DNA of 58,825 nt, from assembly GCA_016194935.1 (NCBI GenBank), contig JACQAO010000100.1, positions 1-58,825 of the forward strand. The letters are read 5' to 3'. This stretch comes from Betaproteobacteria bacterium (GTDB lineage Bacteria; Pseudomonadota; Gammaproteobacteria; Burkholderiales; Rhodocyclaceae). Made by a program: the position numbers and the translations under genes. Of the stretch, positions 9,393-19,187 are shown piece after piece (within the stretch, counting starts at the first letter, position 1; each line of letters starts with the position of its first letter). The notes under the pieces were generated by a model. The model worked only from the letters and a program-made list of their open reading frames with translations. It was not told the origin of the DNA and ran no database searches.

Positions 9393-9992
9393 ATGGTCTG
9401 TGAATATTTTTTCGCCCCGCAATCGCCTTATGCCTATCTCGGACATGATCGTTTCGTCGCCCTGGCGGCGCGCCATGCTGCCGAAGTCATCGTCAAGCCC
9501 TGTGATTTCGCCAGAATATTCAGCGTCTCGGGCGGCCTGCCGTTGCTCAAACGCCCGCCGCAACGCCAGGCTTATCGCCTGCTGGAACTATCGCGCTGGA
9601 GCGCCTACCTGAAGCTTCCCCTGGTGTTGCAGCCGAAATTTTTTCCCGTCCCAGGCGACGCCGCCGCCAAATTGATCATCGCCTGTCAGCACGCCGGTGG
9701 CGCACAGACCGCACTCCAGGTCGCCGGTGCAATCATGCGCGCCGTGTGGGTCGAGGAGAAAAACATTGCCGATGGCGCAACCCTGGCGGCCATTGCTTCG
9801 GCCTGCGGTTGCAATGGTGATGAACTGATGCAGGCCGCTGGAACCGCCGACATCCAGGCGATCTATGAGCGCTACACCGACGAGGCGATTGCCGCAGATG
9901 TCTTCGGCGCGCCCTGGTATCGCGTGAATGGCGAGGGCTTCTGGGGCCAGGACCGGCTGGATTTCGTCGAGCGGGCGTTGGCGAAGGTTTAG
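9393..9992 (+). CDS. 2-hydroxychromene-2-carboxylate isomerase-like DsbA-fold protein
   Basis: A 199-residue thioredoxin-fold protein of the DSBA/GST-kappa type. It begins VCEYFFAPQSPYAYLGHDR, which resembles the FxSPYSYL opening of 2-hydroxychromene-2-carboxylate isomerases and replaces a CxxC motif with S-P. It ends with DVFGAPWYRVNGEGFWGQDRL, the family's cis-Pro and substrate-loop region. Start: ATG at 9393 follows CAGGAG at 9381-9386; the longer open frame back to 9273 adds residues foreign to the family. Its stop overlaps the convergent rcoM stop by 3 bp. An aromatic-degradation or glutathione-linked role is only a family-level expectation. Confidence 0.82.
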   Translation: MVCEYFFAPQSPYAYLGHDRFVALAARHAAEVIVKPCDFARIFSVSGGLPLLKRPPQRQAYRLLELSRWSAYLKLPLVLQPKFFPVPGDAAAKLIIACQHAGGAQTALQVAGAIMRAVWVEEKNIADGATLAAIASACGCNGDELMQAAGTADIQAIYERYTDEAIAADVFGAPWYRVNGEGFWGQDRLDFVERALAKV

Positions 9993-10792
9993 CCGAGTCC
10001 CAGCAACTCCTTGAATTGCGGTACGCGGTTGCGGCTCACCGGCACATGGGTGCGGCCTTTGTCGTCCATAATCACCAGGACATTATCATCGGCCCGTTCG
10101 ATCTCGACCACATAGTTCAAATTGACGATATGGCTGCGATGAACCCGGAAAAAAATCTCTGGATTGAGTCTTTCCTCCAGATCAGAGAGGGAAAGATTGC
10201 ACAGAAAGTGATCATCCAGCGTCTCAATTGAGGTGTAGTGTCCTTCGCCCTCGAAACGCACGACGTTCTTGAGATCGACCAGGACAATGCGATTCTTGCG
10301 GTAGACAGGAATCTTCTGGAGTATTCGGGGACGAGCCGCAGCGCTGCTCTTTCTGTGGGCAATGGTGGTGACCTCGGTGAGGTCGTAAAAGATCATGCAG
10401 GTTCCAGCGATGCCCTGATTGCCCAGCATCTTGGACACTTTGATCATCAATACCCGGTCGGGAATGTTGATCATCATCGCCATCGGCGGCGGCGATTTCA
10501 CCGGGCAGCCCGGCGCGTCCTCGGACTTCAGCAGAAACGAAAGTTTGTCGCGGCTTTTCTCGGGGTGCATTTTCAGCACGTCGATGCCGATAAGATCAGC
10601 CCGCCCGATTCCTATGGTTTGCTCCGCGCTCGGCCCCAGAATCTGCATCGCCACATCGTTCAAGGCCACCACCCGATTCGCTGCATCTAACCAAACCATG
10701 CCGGGATTGAATTGCTCGAGCTTGTGCTGAAAAGTTTCCTTGGTAGCGGGCTCGCAATGCGAAGACGCATCCGTCCGGGGTTCTACTGGCAT
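9989..10792 (-). CDS. rcoM: RcoM-type CO-sensing transcriptional regulator (haem PAS + LytTR)
   Basis: A 267-residue one-component regulator. Residues about 20-135 form a PAS domain with ETFQHKLEQFNPGMVWLD, MHPEKSRDKL, GCPVKSPPPMAMMINIPDR and GTCMIFYDLTE. Residues about 165-265 form a LytTR DNA-binding domain with IPVYRKNRIVLVDLKNVV, EGHYTS and FFRVHRSHIVN. His76, Cys96 and Met106 have the same mutual spacing (20 and 10 residues) as the haem ligands His74, Cys94 and Met104 that I recall for Burkholderia xenovorans RcoM. It is transcribed divergently from coxMSL, the expected target for a CO-responsive activator. PAS-LytTR proteins without the ligand triad would be other sensors; here the triad and the context agree. 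Confidence 0.93.
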   Translation of the reverse strand: MPVEPRTDASSHCEPATKETFQHKLEQFNPGMVWLDAANRVVALNDVAMQILGPSAEQTIGIGRADLIGIDVLKMHPEKSRDKLSFLLKSEDAPGCPVKSPPPMAMMINIPDRVLMIKVSKMLGNQGIAGTCMIFYDLTEVTTIAHRKSSAAARPRILQKIPVYRKNRIVLVDLKNVVRFEGEGHYTSIETLDDHFLCNLSLSDLEERLNPEIFFRVHRSHIVNLNYVVEIERADDNVLVIMDDKGRTHVPVSRNRVPQFKELLGLG

Positions 10793-10893
10793 GGCTGACT
10801 CCTGATATACCTGCTGGCGGCTTTCCGGAAAGGCGAACCGCGAAACTCAGCCGCCTAATCTGCCATGAAACGCGCCCTGGCGCCAGAACTTTG

Positions 10894-10961
10894 TTCGCGC
10901 TGAAATATCGGCACTTCATGCATTGAACGGCCACATTGGTGAAATATGAATTGTTTTGGTG
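10894..10961 (+). promoter_or_regulatory. Candidate RcoM binding triplet upstream of coxM
   Basis: Three TTnnnG hexamers lie at exact 21-bp spacing: TTCGCG at 10894, TTCATG at 10915 and TTGGTG at 10936. A fourth, TTGGTG at 10956, is one base off register. Longer similarity surrounds the first and third (both continue into TGAAATAT within a few bases). I recall that purified RcoM protects triplet direct repeats with 21-bp centre spacing. The sites lie 95-162 bp upstream of the coxM start. Confidence 0.7.
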
Positions 10962-11055
10962 CATCGCATTATGCGACCGTGCGTCCGGCTTAGAAAAAAC
11001 ATTCCAAACCCCAAGATGGGTTGCGAGCCAGCCCCGCCAAGAAGGAGAGAGACTT

Positions 11056-11919
11056 ATGATTCCACCCTCATTCGGCTATTCCGCCCCGAGCTCACTGCCG
11101 GAAGCGTTGAAGCTGCTTGCTCAACACGGCGATGAAGCAAAAATTCTCGCCGGCGGCCATAGCCTGCTGCCGATGATGAAATTTCGTTTCGCCGAACCCG
11201 GCCACTTGATCGACCTCAACCGTGTTGACGAACTCAAGGGCATACGCGAAGAGGGTGGGCTGATCGTCATCGGCGCGATGACCAGCGAAAGCGATTTGAT
11301 CGCCTCCAAGCTGCTGACGCAGAAACTGCCGCTGCTGGCGGAGACGGCGCTGCAAATCGCCGACCCCCAGGTGCGCAATCGCGGCACCATCGGCGGCGAT
11401 ATCGCCCACGGCGATCCCGGCAACGACCATCCGGCGATCATGCTGGTGCTCGATGCGACTTTTGTCCTGAGCGGCCCCAAGGGGGAGCGCAGCGTGCCGG
11501 CGAGCAAGTTCTTCCACGGTACTTACATGACTGACCTTCAGGCGAGCGAGATTCTCAAGGAGATACGCATCCAGCCGTTCGCGGCCAAAACCGGTTACGC
11601 CTACTGCAAGCTCAAACGCAAGACCGGCGACTGGGCATCGGCTGCGGCAGCGGTGGTGCTGACCATGTCAGGGGACAAAGTATCGACCCTGCGCATCGCA
11701 CTGACCAATCTGGCGGCCACCGCGATACGCGCCGAGGCGGCCGAAGCTGATTTGCAGGGCAGGCCGCTGAGCGATGCCAATATTGACGCCGCCGCCAAGG
11801 CGGCGATGGCAATCTGCGATCCCGCCGCGGATTTACGCGGCGATGTCGAATACAAGACCGCGATGGCCGGGGAAATGGTCAAGCGCGCCATTCGCTTGGC
11901 CGCTACGCGCTGCCGCTAG
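11056..11919 (+). CDS. coxM: Carbon monoxide dehydrogenase medium (FAD) subunit
   Basis: A 287-residue FAD-binding subunit of the molybdenum-copper aerobic CO dehydrogenase. The two FAD-contact motifs sit where they do in characterised CoxM: AGGHS at residues 32-36 and TIGGD at 111-115 (usually TIGGN), followed by HGDPGNDHPA. It also has YCKLKRKTGDWASAAAAVVLTM near residue 185, typical of form I medium subunits. Start: ATG at 11056 follows AAGGAGAGA; the open frame extends upstream to a TTG inside the regulator-binding region but that part is not family-like. It passes electrons from the 2Fe-2S subunit to the respiratory chain. First gene of the cox operon. Confidence 0.95.
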   Translation: MIPPSFGYSAPSSLPEALKLLAQHGDEAKILAGGHSLLPMMKFRFAEPGHLIDLNRVDELKGIREEGGLIVIGAMTSESDLIASKLLTQKLPLLAETALQIADPQVRNRGTIGGDIAHGDPGNDHPAIMLVLDATFVLSGPKGERSVPASKFFHGTYMTDLQASEILKEIRIQPFAAKTGYAYCKLKRKTGDWASAAAAVVLTMSGDKVSTLRIALTNLAATAIRAEAAEADLQGRPLSDANIDAAAKAAMAICDPAADLRGDVEYKTAMAGEMVKRAIRLAATRCR

Positions 11920-11943
11920 AACCCGAGAACCCGGAGAAGACCG

Positions 11944-12438
11944 ATGTCCAAACAACTGATCAGCATGAGCGTCAACGGCAAGAAGCTGGAGCAGGCGGTG
12001 GAGCCGCGTACCCTGCTGGTGCATTTCCTGCGCGAACAATTGAACCTGACCGGCACCCATATCGGCTGCGACACCAGCCACTGCGGCGCCTGCACCGTCG
12101 ATGTGGACGGCAAATCACTGAAGGCTTGCACCATCCTGGCGGTGCAGTGCCACGGCAGCGAGGTGATGACCGTCGAGGGACTCGCCCAGGGCGGGGCGCT
12201 GCATGCGATACAAGACGCTTTCTACAAGGAACACGGCTTGCAGTGCGGGTTTTGCACCCCCGGCATGATGATCCGCGCCTACCGCTTGCTACAGGAGAAT
12301 CCAAATCCGAGCGAAGACGAAATCCGCATCGGTATGTCCGGCAACCTGTGCCGCTGCACCGGCTACCAGAACATCATCAAGGCCGTGCAGCATGCCGCCA
12401 AGACCCTGAGTGCAAGCGGCCTGAAGGTCGCAGCCTAA
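11944..12438 (+). CDS. coxS: Carbon monoxide dehydrogenase small (2Fe-2S) subunit
   Basis: A 164-residue protein with the two iron-sulfur domains of the xanthine oxidase family. The plant-ferredoxin-type cluster uses Cys42, Cys47, Cys50 ([12 protein letters not shown]) and Cys62. The second, alpha-helical domain has [10 protein letters not shown] and [11 protein letters not shown] near residues 100-140. The length and both motifs are complete. It lies 24 bp after coxM, with GGAG before the ATG, and 40 bp before coxL. It relays electrons from the molybdenum site of CoxL to the FAD of CoxM. Confidence 0.96.
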   Translation: MSKQLISMSVNGKKLEQAVEPRTLLVHFLREQLNLTGTHIGCDTSHCGACTVDVDGKSLKACTILAVQCHGSEVMTVEGLAQGGALHAIQDAFYKEHGLQCGFCTPGMMIRAYRLLQENPNPSEDEIRIGMSGNLCRCTGYQNIIKAVQHAAKTLSASGLKVAA

Positions 12439-12478
12439 GTCTCTCAGCATCGCCAACCAACAGAATAGCGAGGCAATA

Positions 12479-14884
<2,406 letters not shown>

Positions 14885-14932
14885 ATCTACTGCGCGTGCC
14901 GGATCGGGGATTGGGCGGTGCTCGCTATCCTC

Positions 14933-14985
14933 ATGTACAACAGTACATTCCGGTAGCTGCGCTCCGGCCGCACCCCGCTGCGGCC
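14933..14985 (+). other. Two hairpins in the 206-bp coxL-coxG gap
   Basis: ATGTAC/GTACAT with loop AACA (14933-14948) and GGCCGCA/TGCGGCC with a six-base loop (14966-14985) follow the coxL stop. The remaining gap (to 15090) has no credible open frame or strong promoter. The hairpins could protect the coxMSL part of the message, reduce read-through to the maturation genes, or be part of a dispersed extragenic repeat. Confidence 0.5.
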
Positions 14986-15090
14986 CGCTCGCTACGATTT
15001 CTTCACAAGCTCCCAGCACTGTTTCGAGAGTTCAACCCGTGCTGCGGAGATAAATATCCGCAACACACTAATGAGAAAACTAGAATTCCC

Positions 15091-15696
15091 ATGCAAGTAA
15101 AAGTAGAAAAGCAATATCCCATCGCCACCGGTGTCGAGCAAGCCTGGAAAATTCTCAGCGACGTTCCCGAGCTGGCGGCTTGCATGCCGGGTGCCGATCT
15201 GAGCGAGAAGGTCGACGATCAGCACTACAAAGGCAACATCAAGATCAAGGTGGGGCCGGTGACTGCCGCATTCGGCGGAGAGATTGAGATACTCGACCTG
15301 CTTGTCGCCGACAAGACGATCCGTCTCCGCGGCAAGGGTTCCGACAAGGGCGGTTCCTCGGCCTCCATGGACCTCACCGCCCTGCTCCAGGCCGGCGAAA
15401 AACCCGGCGAGTGCGTGCTGGTCGGTAGCGCCGATGTCATCGTCAACGGCAAGTTCGCGCAATTCGGCGGACGCATGTTGAACTCGGTTACCGATATGGT
15501 GCTCGATCAGTTTGCCCAGAATTTTTCCGCCAAGGCTGCCGCACTACAGCCGGCGGCCAGCGCAGGTGCGGACACATCTCGGGCAGCAGCACCGCAGATG
15601 AATACCCAGCTCAATGCGCTGACGATCGCCTGGCAGTTGCTCAAGGATTTCTTTGCCAACCTGTTCGGCAGGAGGAAGAGCGGCGCCGCCGATTAA
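15091..15696 (+). CDS. coxG: CoxG family SRPBCC protein of CO dehydrogenase
   Basis: A 201-residue CoxG homologue. Residues 1-150 match the START/Bet v1-like fold, with EQAWKILSDVPELAACMPGA, YKGNIKIKVGPVTAAFGGE and MDLTALLQAGEKPGE. The tail after a low-complexity Ala/Ser linker ends ALTIAWQLLKDFFANLFGRR, an amphipathic or hydrophobic helix with a basic end that could attach to the membrane. CoxG is known to be needed for membrane association of CO dehydrogenase and has been linked to quinone delivery. Start: ATG at 15091 matches the family start; the longer frame back to 14896 runs through the hairpin region. In the classical Oligotropha order coxG follows coxF; here it sits between coxL and coxD. 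Confidence 0.9.
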   Translation: MQVKVEKQYPIATGVEQAWKILSDVPELAACMPGADLSEKVDDQHYKGNIKIKVGPVTAAFGGEIEILDLLVADKTIRLRGKGSDKGGSSASMDLTALLQAGEKPGECVLVGSADVIVNGKFAQFGGRMLNSVTDMVLDQFAQNFSAKAAALQPAASAGADTSRAAAPQMNTQLNALTIAWQLLKDFFANLFGRRKSGAAD

Positions 15697-15702
15697 TCAG
15701 CC

Positions 15703-16629
15703 ATGGACCTGGGGAAGATAAACCAAGGACTGAAGCGCGCCGGCTACATCCCCGACCAGGGATTGGCCAGCGCGCTGTGGCTGGCCCAGGCCTTGCAGCG
15801 TCCGCTGCTGCTGGAAGGCGACGCAGGCGTGGGCAAGACCTCGATTGCCGCCGCATCCGCCAGGATGGAAGGGCGCCAGTTGATTCGCCTGCAATGTTAC
15901 GAGGGACTGGATTTGCAGCAAGCGGTCTACGAATGGAACTACAGCCGCCAGTTGCTGGAGATCCAGCGCAGCGGTGCAAACAAGCCGGCGGACGGCAAGG
16001 CCTTCGATCTCTTCGACCGCAGTTTCCTGCTGGAGCGTCCGCTGCTCCGGGCCATCAGCGCGACCCAGCCGGTGGTCCTGCTGATCGACGAAATCGACCG
16101 CGCCGACGAAACCTTTGAGGCCTTCCTGCTGGAGGTATTGGCGGATTTCCAGATCACCGTGCCGGAGCTCGGCACCATCACAGCGACTTCGATCCCGCTG
16201 GTGGTGCTCACCAGCAACGGCACCCGCGAGTTGTCCGACGCGCTGCGCCGCCGTTGCCTGTATCACTACGTCGAGTATCCGACGCTGGCGCGCGAGATCG
16301 AGATTGTCAAGCTGAGCCTGCCCGAGGCCGAGACACGCCTGGTCGAGGAAGCGGTGGCCTTCGTGCACAAGCTGCGCAAGGAGGACTTGCACAAAGTTCC
16401 CGGTATTGCCGAGACCCTCGACTGGATACGCGCGCTGCATAAACTGGATTTGCGCGGACTGCCCGACGATCCGGCGCTGATCCTGCAAACCCTGGGCTGC
16501 ATGCTCAAGACCAGGAACGACCGCTGGCAGGTTGCAGCGGAGACTGTCGGCAAGTTGCTCGGCGGCGAACGCGCTGGCGTGACCATTGGGGTTGCCGCCG
16601 GTCTGACTGACCGCTTGGCGCAGGTTTAG
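15703..16629 (+). CDS. coxD: MoxR-type AAA+ ATPase CoxD
   Basis: A 308-residue AAA+ ATPase of the MoxR group. The Walker A motif GDAGVGKTS is near residue 40, and the CoxD-type insertion LIRLQCYEGLDLQQAVYEWNY follows. The Walker B motif VVLLIDEIDRADE is near residue 127, sensor 1 is VLTSNGTRELSDALRRRC and the lid is C-terminal. CoxD is reported to be required for inserting sulfur and copper into the CO dehydrogenase active site. It starts 6 bp after coxG and ends 6 bp before coxE, its usual partner. Confidence 0.93.
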   Translation: MDLGKINQGLKRAGYIPDQGLASALWLAQALQRPLLLEGDAGVGKTSIAAASARMEGRQLIRLQCYEGLDLQQAVYEWNYSRQLLEIQRSGANKPADGKAFDLFDRSFLLERPLLRAISATQPVVLLIDEIDRADETFEAFLLEVLADFQITVPELGTITATSIPLVVLTSNGTRELSDALRRRCLYHYVEYPTLAREIEIVKLSLPEAETRLVEEAVAFVHKLRKEDLHKVPGIAETLDWIRALHKLDLRGLPDDPALILQTLGCMLKTRNDRWQVAAETVGKLLGGERAGVTIGVAAGLTDRLAQV

Positions 16630-16635
16630 CCGCGC

Positions 16636-17793
16636 ATGCCGAACCAACCCCAGCCTCTCCACGCCGTGGCCGGCTTCGCCGCGCACTTGCGCGAGCATGG
16701 TTTCCAGGTCGGCATCCCGGAACAGCAGGCGATGCTGACCGCCGCGCTGCGCCTGCCCCTGGCGCAGCATGGCCGGATCGAGTCGTGCTGGCGCGCCATC
16801 GTTTGCGCCAACCCTGACAGTTGGAGGCGCTACCCCGAGTTGTTCGAGCATTACTGGTATCCGCACAGGGTGCGCGGCAGCGTGCGCAGCAGCGGCATGA
16901 CCCGGCGCGCGCGCAGCCTGCCGGAAATGGTGCAGGCGCTACATCAGGAGATGGAACAGGGCGGGCAAAAACCCAGCGACGCCAAGTCGCTGGGTTTCGC
17001 TGATAGCTCCGCCGGCGCAGGCGATGGCGAAAACAATGGCCAAGCCATGGGCGGCGCCAGCAGCGCCGATCCCCTGGCCAAGCGCGACTTCGGCGAGTGG
17101 TTGCAATCCGATTTGCAGCGCCTCAACCAGTTGGCGGAAGCAGTGGCGCAACGCGTCAGGAAGCGCCTGATGCGGCGCAAGGAATGGGTCAGCCGTGCGC
17201 AGGCCATCGACATGCGCCGCACCCTGCGCAACAGCCTGCGCTACGGCGGCGTGCCGCTGGCGCCGGCGTATCGACGGGCGCGGCGCGAGCTGCCGAAGAT
17301 ATTTATCCTGGTCGACGTCAGTCGTTCGATGGAAATCTACGCCCAGTTGTTTCTACGGGTGGCGCGGGCCTTCTGCGAAGTGGTCGAGGCACGCGCCTTC
17401 GTCTTCCATACTCGGTTGGCGGAAATCACCGAGCTGCTGAAAAAACGCACCGACCGGGTACAGGAAAAAATCAACGCCGTCACTTTCGGCTTTGGCGGCG
17501 GCACCCGCATCGCCACCAGCGTGAACGACTTCGTGCACACCCACGCGCGTACCGCCTTGTCGGGCAGGAGCATCGTGCTGGTGTTCAGCGATGGTTACGA
17601 CACCGACCCGCCGGAAGACCTGGCCGCCAGCCTGGCCCGGCTGAATGGTCGCGGCGCCCGGGTTTACTGGCTGCATCCATCGCAGCGCACGCATTTTTCG
17701 ACGGCGCTGGCGCAGGCGCAACACCTGGTGCGGGGCTTCATTCCCGCGCACAACCTGGAGAGCCTGGAAAAACTTCCCGGGCTTATCCACTGA
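16636..17793 (+). CDS. coxE: VWA-domain protein CoxE
   Basis: A 385-residue von Willebrand factor A protein (CoxE/YehP-like). The N-terminal half includes the basic stretch KRLMRRKEWVSRAQAIDMR. The VWA domain begins at about residue 215 with a complete MIDAS motif, FILVDVSRSME (D-x-S-x-S), and later has FGGGTRIATSV and LVFSDGYDTDPPE, which supply the Thr and Asp positions. MoxR ATPases and VWA proteins work as pairs in metalloenzyme maturation; the 6-bp spacing to coxD supports that here. No clear Shine-Dalgarno sequence precedes ATG 16636, suggesting translational coupling. Confidence 0.92.
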   Translation: MPNQPQPLHAVAGFAAHLREHGFQVGIPEQQAMLTAALRLPLAQHGRIESCWRAIVCANPDSWRRYPELFEHYWYPHRVRGSVRSSGMTRRARSLPEMVQALHQEMEQGGQKPSDAKSLGFADSSAGAGDGENNGQAMGGASSADPLAKRDFGEWLQSDLQRLNQLAEAVAQRVRKRLMRRKEWVSRAQAIDMRRTLRNSLRYGGVPLAPAYRRARRELPKIFILVDVSRSMEIYAQLFLRVARAFCEVVEARAFVFHTRLAEITELLKKRTDRVQEKINAVTFGFGGGTRIATSVNDFVHTHARTALSGRSIVLVFSDGYDTDPPEDLAASLARLNGRGARVYWLHPSQRTHFSTALAQAQHLVRGFIPAHNLESLEKLPGLIH

Positions 17794-17806
17794 CAGGAGA
17801 CGTGAC

Positions 17807-18484
17807 ATGGGCTGTCCATTAAAAGGCGGCGGCGGACTCTACTCGCGCATGGTCATCGCCGCCGTGCTGCTGGCCGCCGGCGAAGGCAAGCGCTTCGGCG
17901 GCATCGCCAAGCCAGCCATCGAGTTGCAAGGCGTGCCGCTGATCAAGCGCGCCTTGTTCGCCCTGAGCGGCGCCGGCGTAGACGAAGTGGCCGTGGTGCT
18001 CGGTCATCAGGCGGAGCTGGTCGGAAGCCTGGTGCAGGATTTCCCGGTCACCCTGGTGCGCAATGACAACTATCGTGAGGGCCAGATGAGTTCGGTGCAT
18101 GCCGGATTGGCTCAGCTTTCCGGGAAATTCGACGCGGTGCTGGTATGCCTGGCCGACCAGCCGCTGATCAATGCGCAGGATTTGATCAGCTTGATCGCGG
18201 CATACAAGCAGCGCGACGGCGGCAACGTGGTGGCGCCGCGCGTCAAAGGCCAGCGGGGCAATCCGATCATATTCGACTGGCATACGCGTGAACAGATTCT
18301 GGCCGGAGAGAAGAATCTGGGCTGCCGCCAGTTCATCGAGGGTAACCCGGAGTTGGTGCGGGTTTTCGATACCGACAATGACCATTTTGTCGTCGATCTG
18401 GATACCGAAGACGATTTGCAGCGCCTGGAAAAGCGGCTGGGGATGCGGCTCAAGCTGCCGACCGCAGCTACAGCGCTGGCATAG
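17807..18484 (+). CDS. MocA-like molybdenum cofactor cytidylyltransferase (NTP transferase)
   Basis: A 225-residue nucleotidyltransferase of the MobA-like NTP transferase family. The nucleotide loop is AAVLLAAGEGKRFGG, the conserved KPAIELQGVPLI follows, and LVCLADQPLI carries the Mg-binding Asp. The C-terminus has RGNPIIF and VVDLDTEDDLQRL. CO dehydrogenase uses molybdopterin cytosine dinucleotide, so a MocA-type enzyme making that cofactor fits the operon. Start: ATG 17807 follows CAGGAGA at 17794-17800. It yields a 14-residue Gly-rich leader (MGCPLKGGGG) not usual for the family, so the internal ATG at 17849 is an alternative. Confidence 0.85.
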   Translation: MGCPLKGGGGLYSRMVIAAVLLAAGEGKRFGGIAKPAIELQGVPLIKRALFALSGAGVDEVAVVLGHQAELVGSLVQDFPVTLVRNDNYREGQMSSVHAGLAQLSGKFDAVLVCLADQPLINAQDLISLIAAYKQRDGGNVVAPRVKGQRGNPIIFDWHTREQILAGEKNLGCRQFIEGNPELVRVFDTDNDHFVVDLDTEDDLQRLEKRLGMRLKLPTAATALA

Positions 18485-18485
18485 G

Positions 18486-19187
18486 ATGAAGATGCGCCAG
18501 TCCGAATCCTTTGACCGGAGGTATAAGCAAGTTGCCCAGGTTGCACTGTTGTCCGCCCTGGTCGGCGGCGGCGCTGTGCTGTCAGGCATCGACACCTTGC
18601 ACTCAGCTTCGCCGGTCTGGGTATTGCTGACGCTGATGGCGGTTTCCGCAGGGATTTGGCTGATGTCCGGCGCACGCCAGGCAGGCGGTTTTCTTTCGGC
18701 GCCGCAATGGATGGTGCTAGCCAGCGCCCTATTGATGTACGCCGGGTTGTATGCCGATGTGGCGCGGGAGCAAGTGATTTCAATTGCTGAAATCTGTAGC
18801 GCCACCAGCTTGCCGAGTTTCGATATATGGCTGCGTCACATCAAGGCCATGCCGCTGATGCATGCCGGCATGCTGGCCGGCGGCGTTGCGGCGATACTCA
18901 TACTGCGCGCCCGGGCGCGCGCCGGACGCGCCTGCCGCCGGGCGCTGTGCGCGCGTGCCGGCTTCAATACAATCTGCTCGGTCGTCATGCTGCTCGGCAT
19001 GTTTGGCGGACTCGCCGGCTTCGAACTGATCGCCGGCCTGACGGGCTGGCAGTGGAACGGCATGGCGATGCTGGGCGGCATGGTCACGGGCATGGTATGG
19101 GCCATGTGGCTGTTGGTGCTTCTGTACCGCAGGATCTTCAACTGGCTGGACCAGGTGTCGGCGGAAGCCGGGAAAACTTATGGATAG
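18486..19187 (+). CDS. Polytopic membrane protein of unknown function in the cox operon
   Basis: A 233-residue protein that I do not assign to a family. Hydrophobic segments lie at about residues 16-35, 42-60, 72-90, 120-140, 160-180 and 190-215, so five or six membrane helices. A cluster of Arg/Cys residues (RARARAGRACRRALCARAG) lies between predicted helices 4 and 5 and is probably cytoplasmic. ATG 18486 starts 1 base after the preceding stop; ATG 18492 is possible. Its end overlaps the next start by 8 bp, so it is firmly part of the operon. Characterised cox clusters contain membrane proteins (CoxB, C, H, K), but I see no LytTR or other signature tying it to them. It could help anchor the enzyme or move copper, molybdate or electrons; this is speculation. 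Confidence 0.75.
   Translation: MKMRQSESFDRRYKQVAQVALLSALVGGGAVLSGIDTLHSASPVWVLLTLMAVSAGIWLMSGARQAGGFLSAPQWMVLASALLMYAGLYADVAREQVISIAEICSATSLPSFDIWLRHIKAMPLMHAGMLAGGVAAILILRARARAGRACRRALCARAGFNTICSVVMLLGMFGGLAGFELIAGLTGWQWNGMAMLGGMVTGMVWAMWLLVLLYRRIFNWLDQVSAEAGKTYG

Noticed and set aside
10936-11055. Upstream extension of coxM from a TTG at 10936
   Set aside because: The extra 40 residues do not resemble CoxM, overlap the regulator-binding repeats, and ATG 11056 has a strong ribosome binding site and matches known residue numbering (AGGHS at 32-36).
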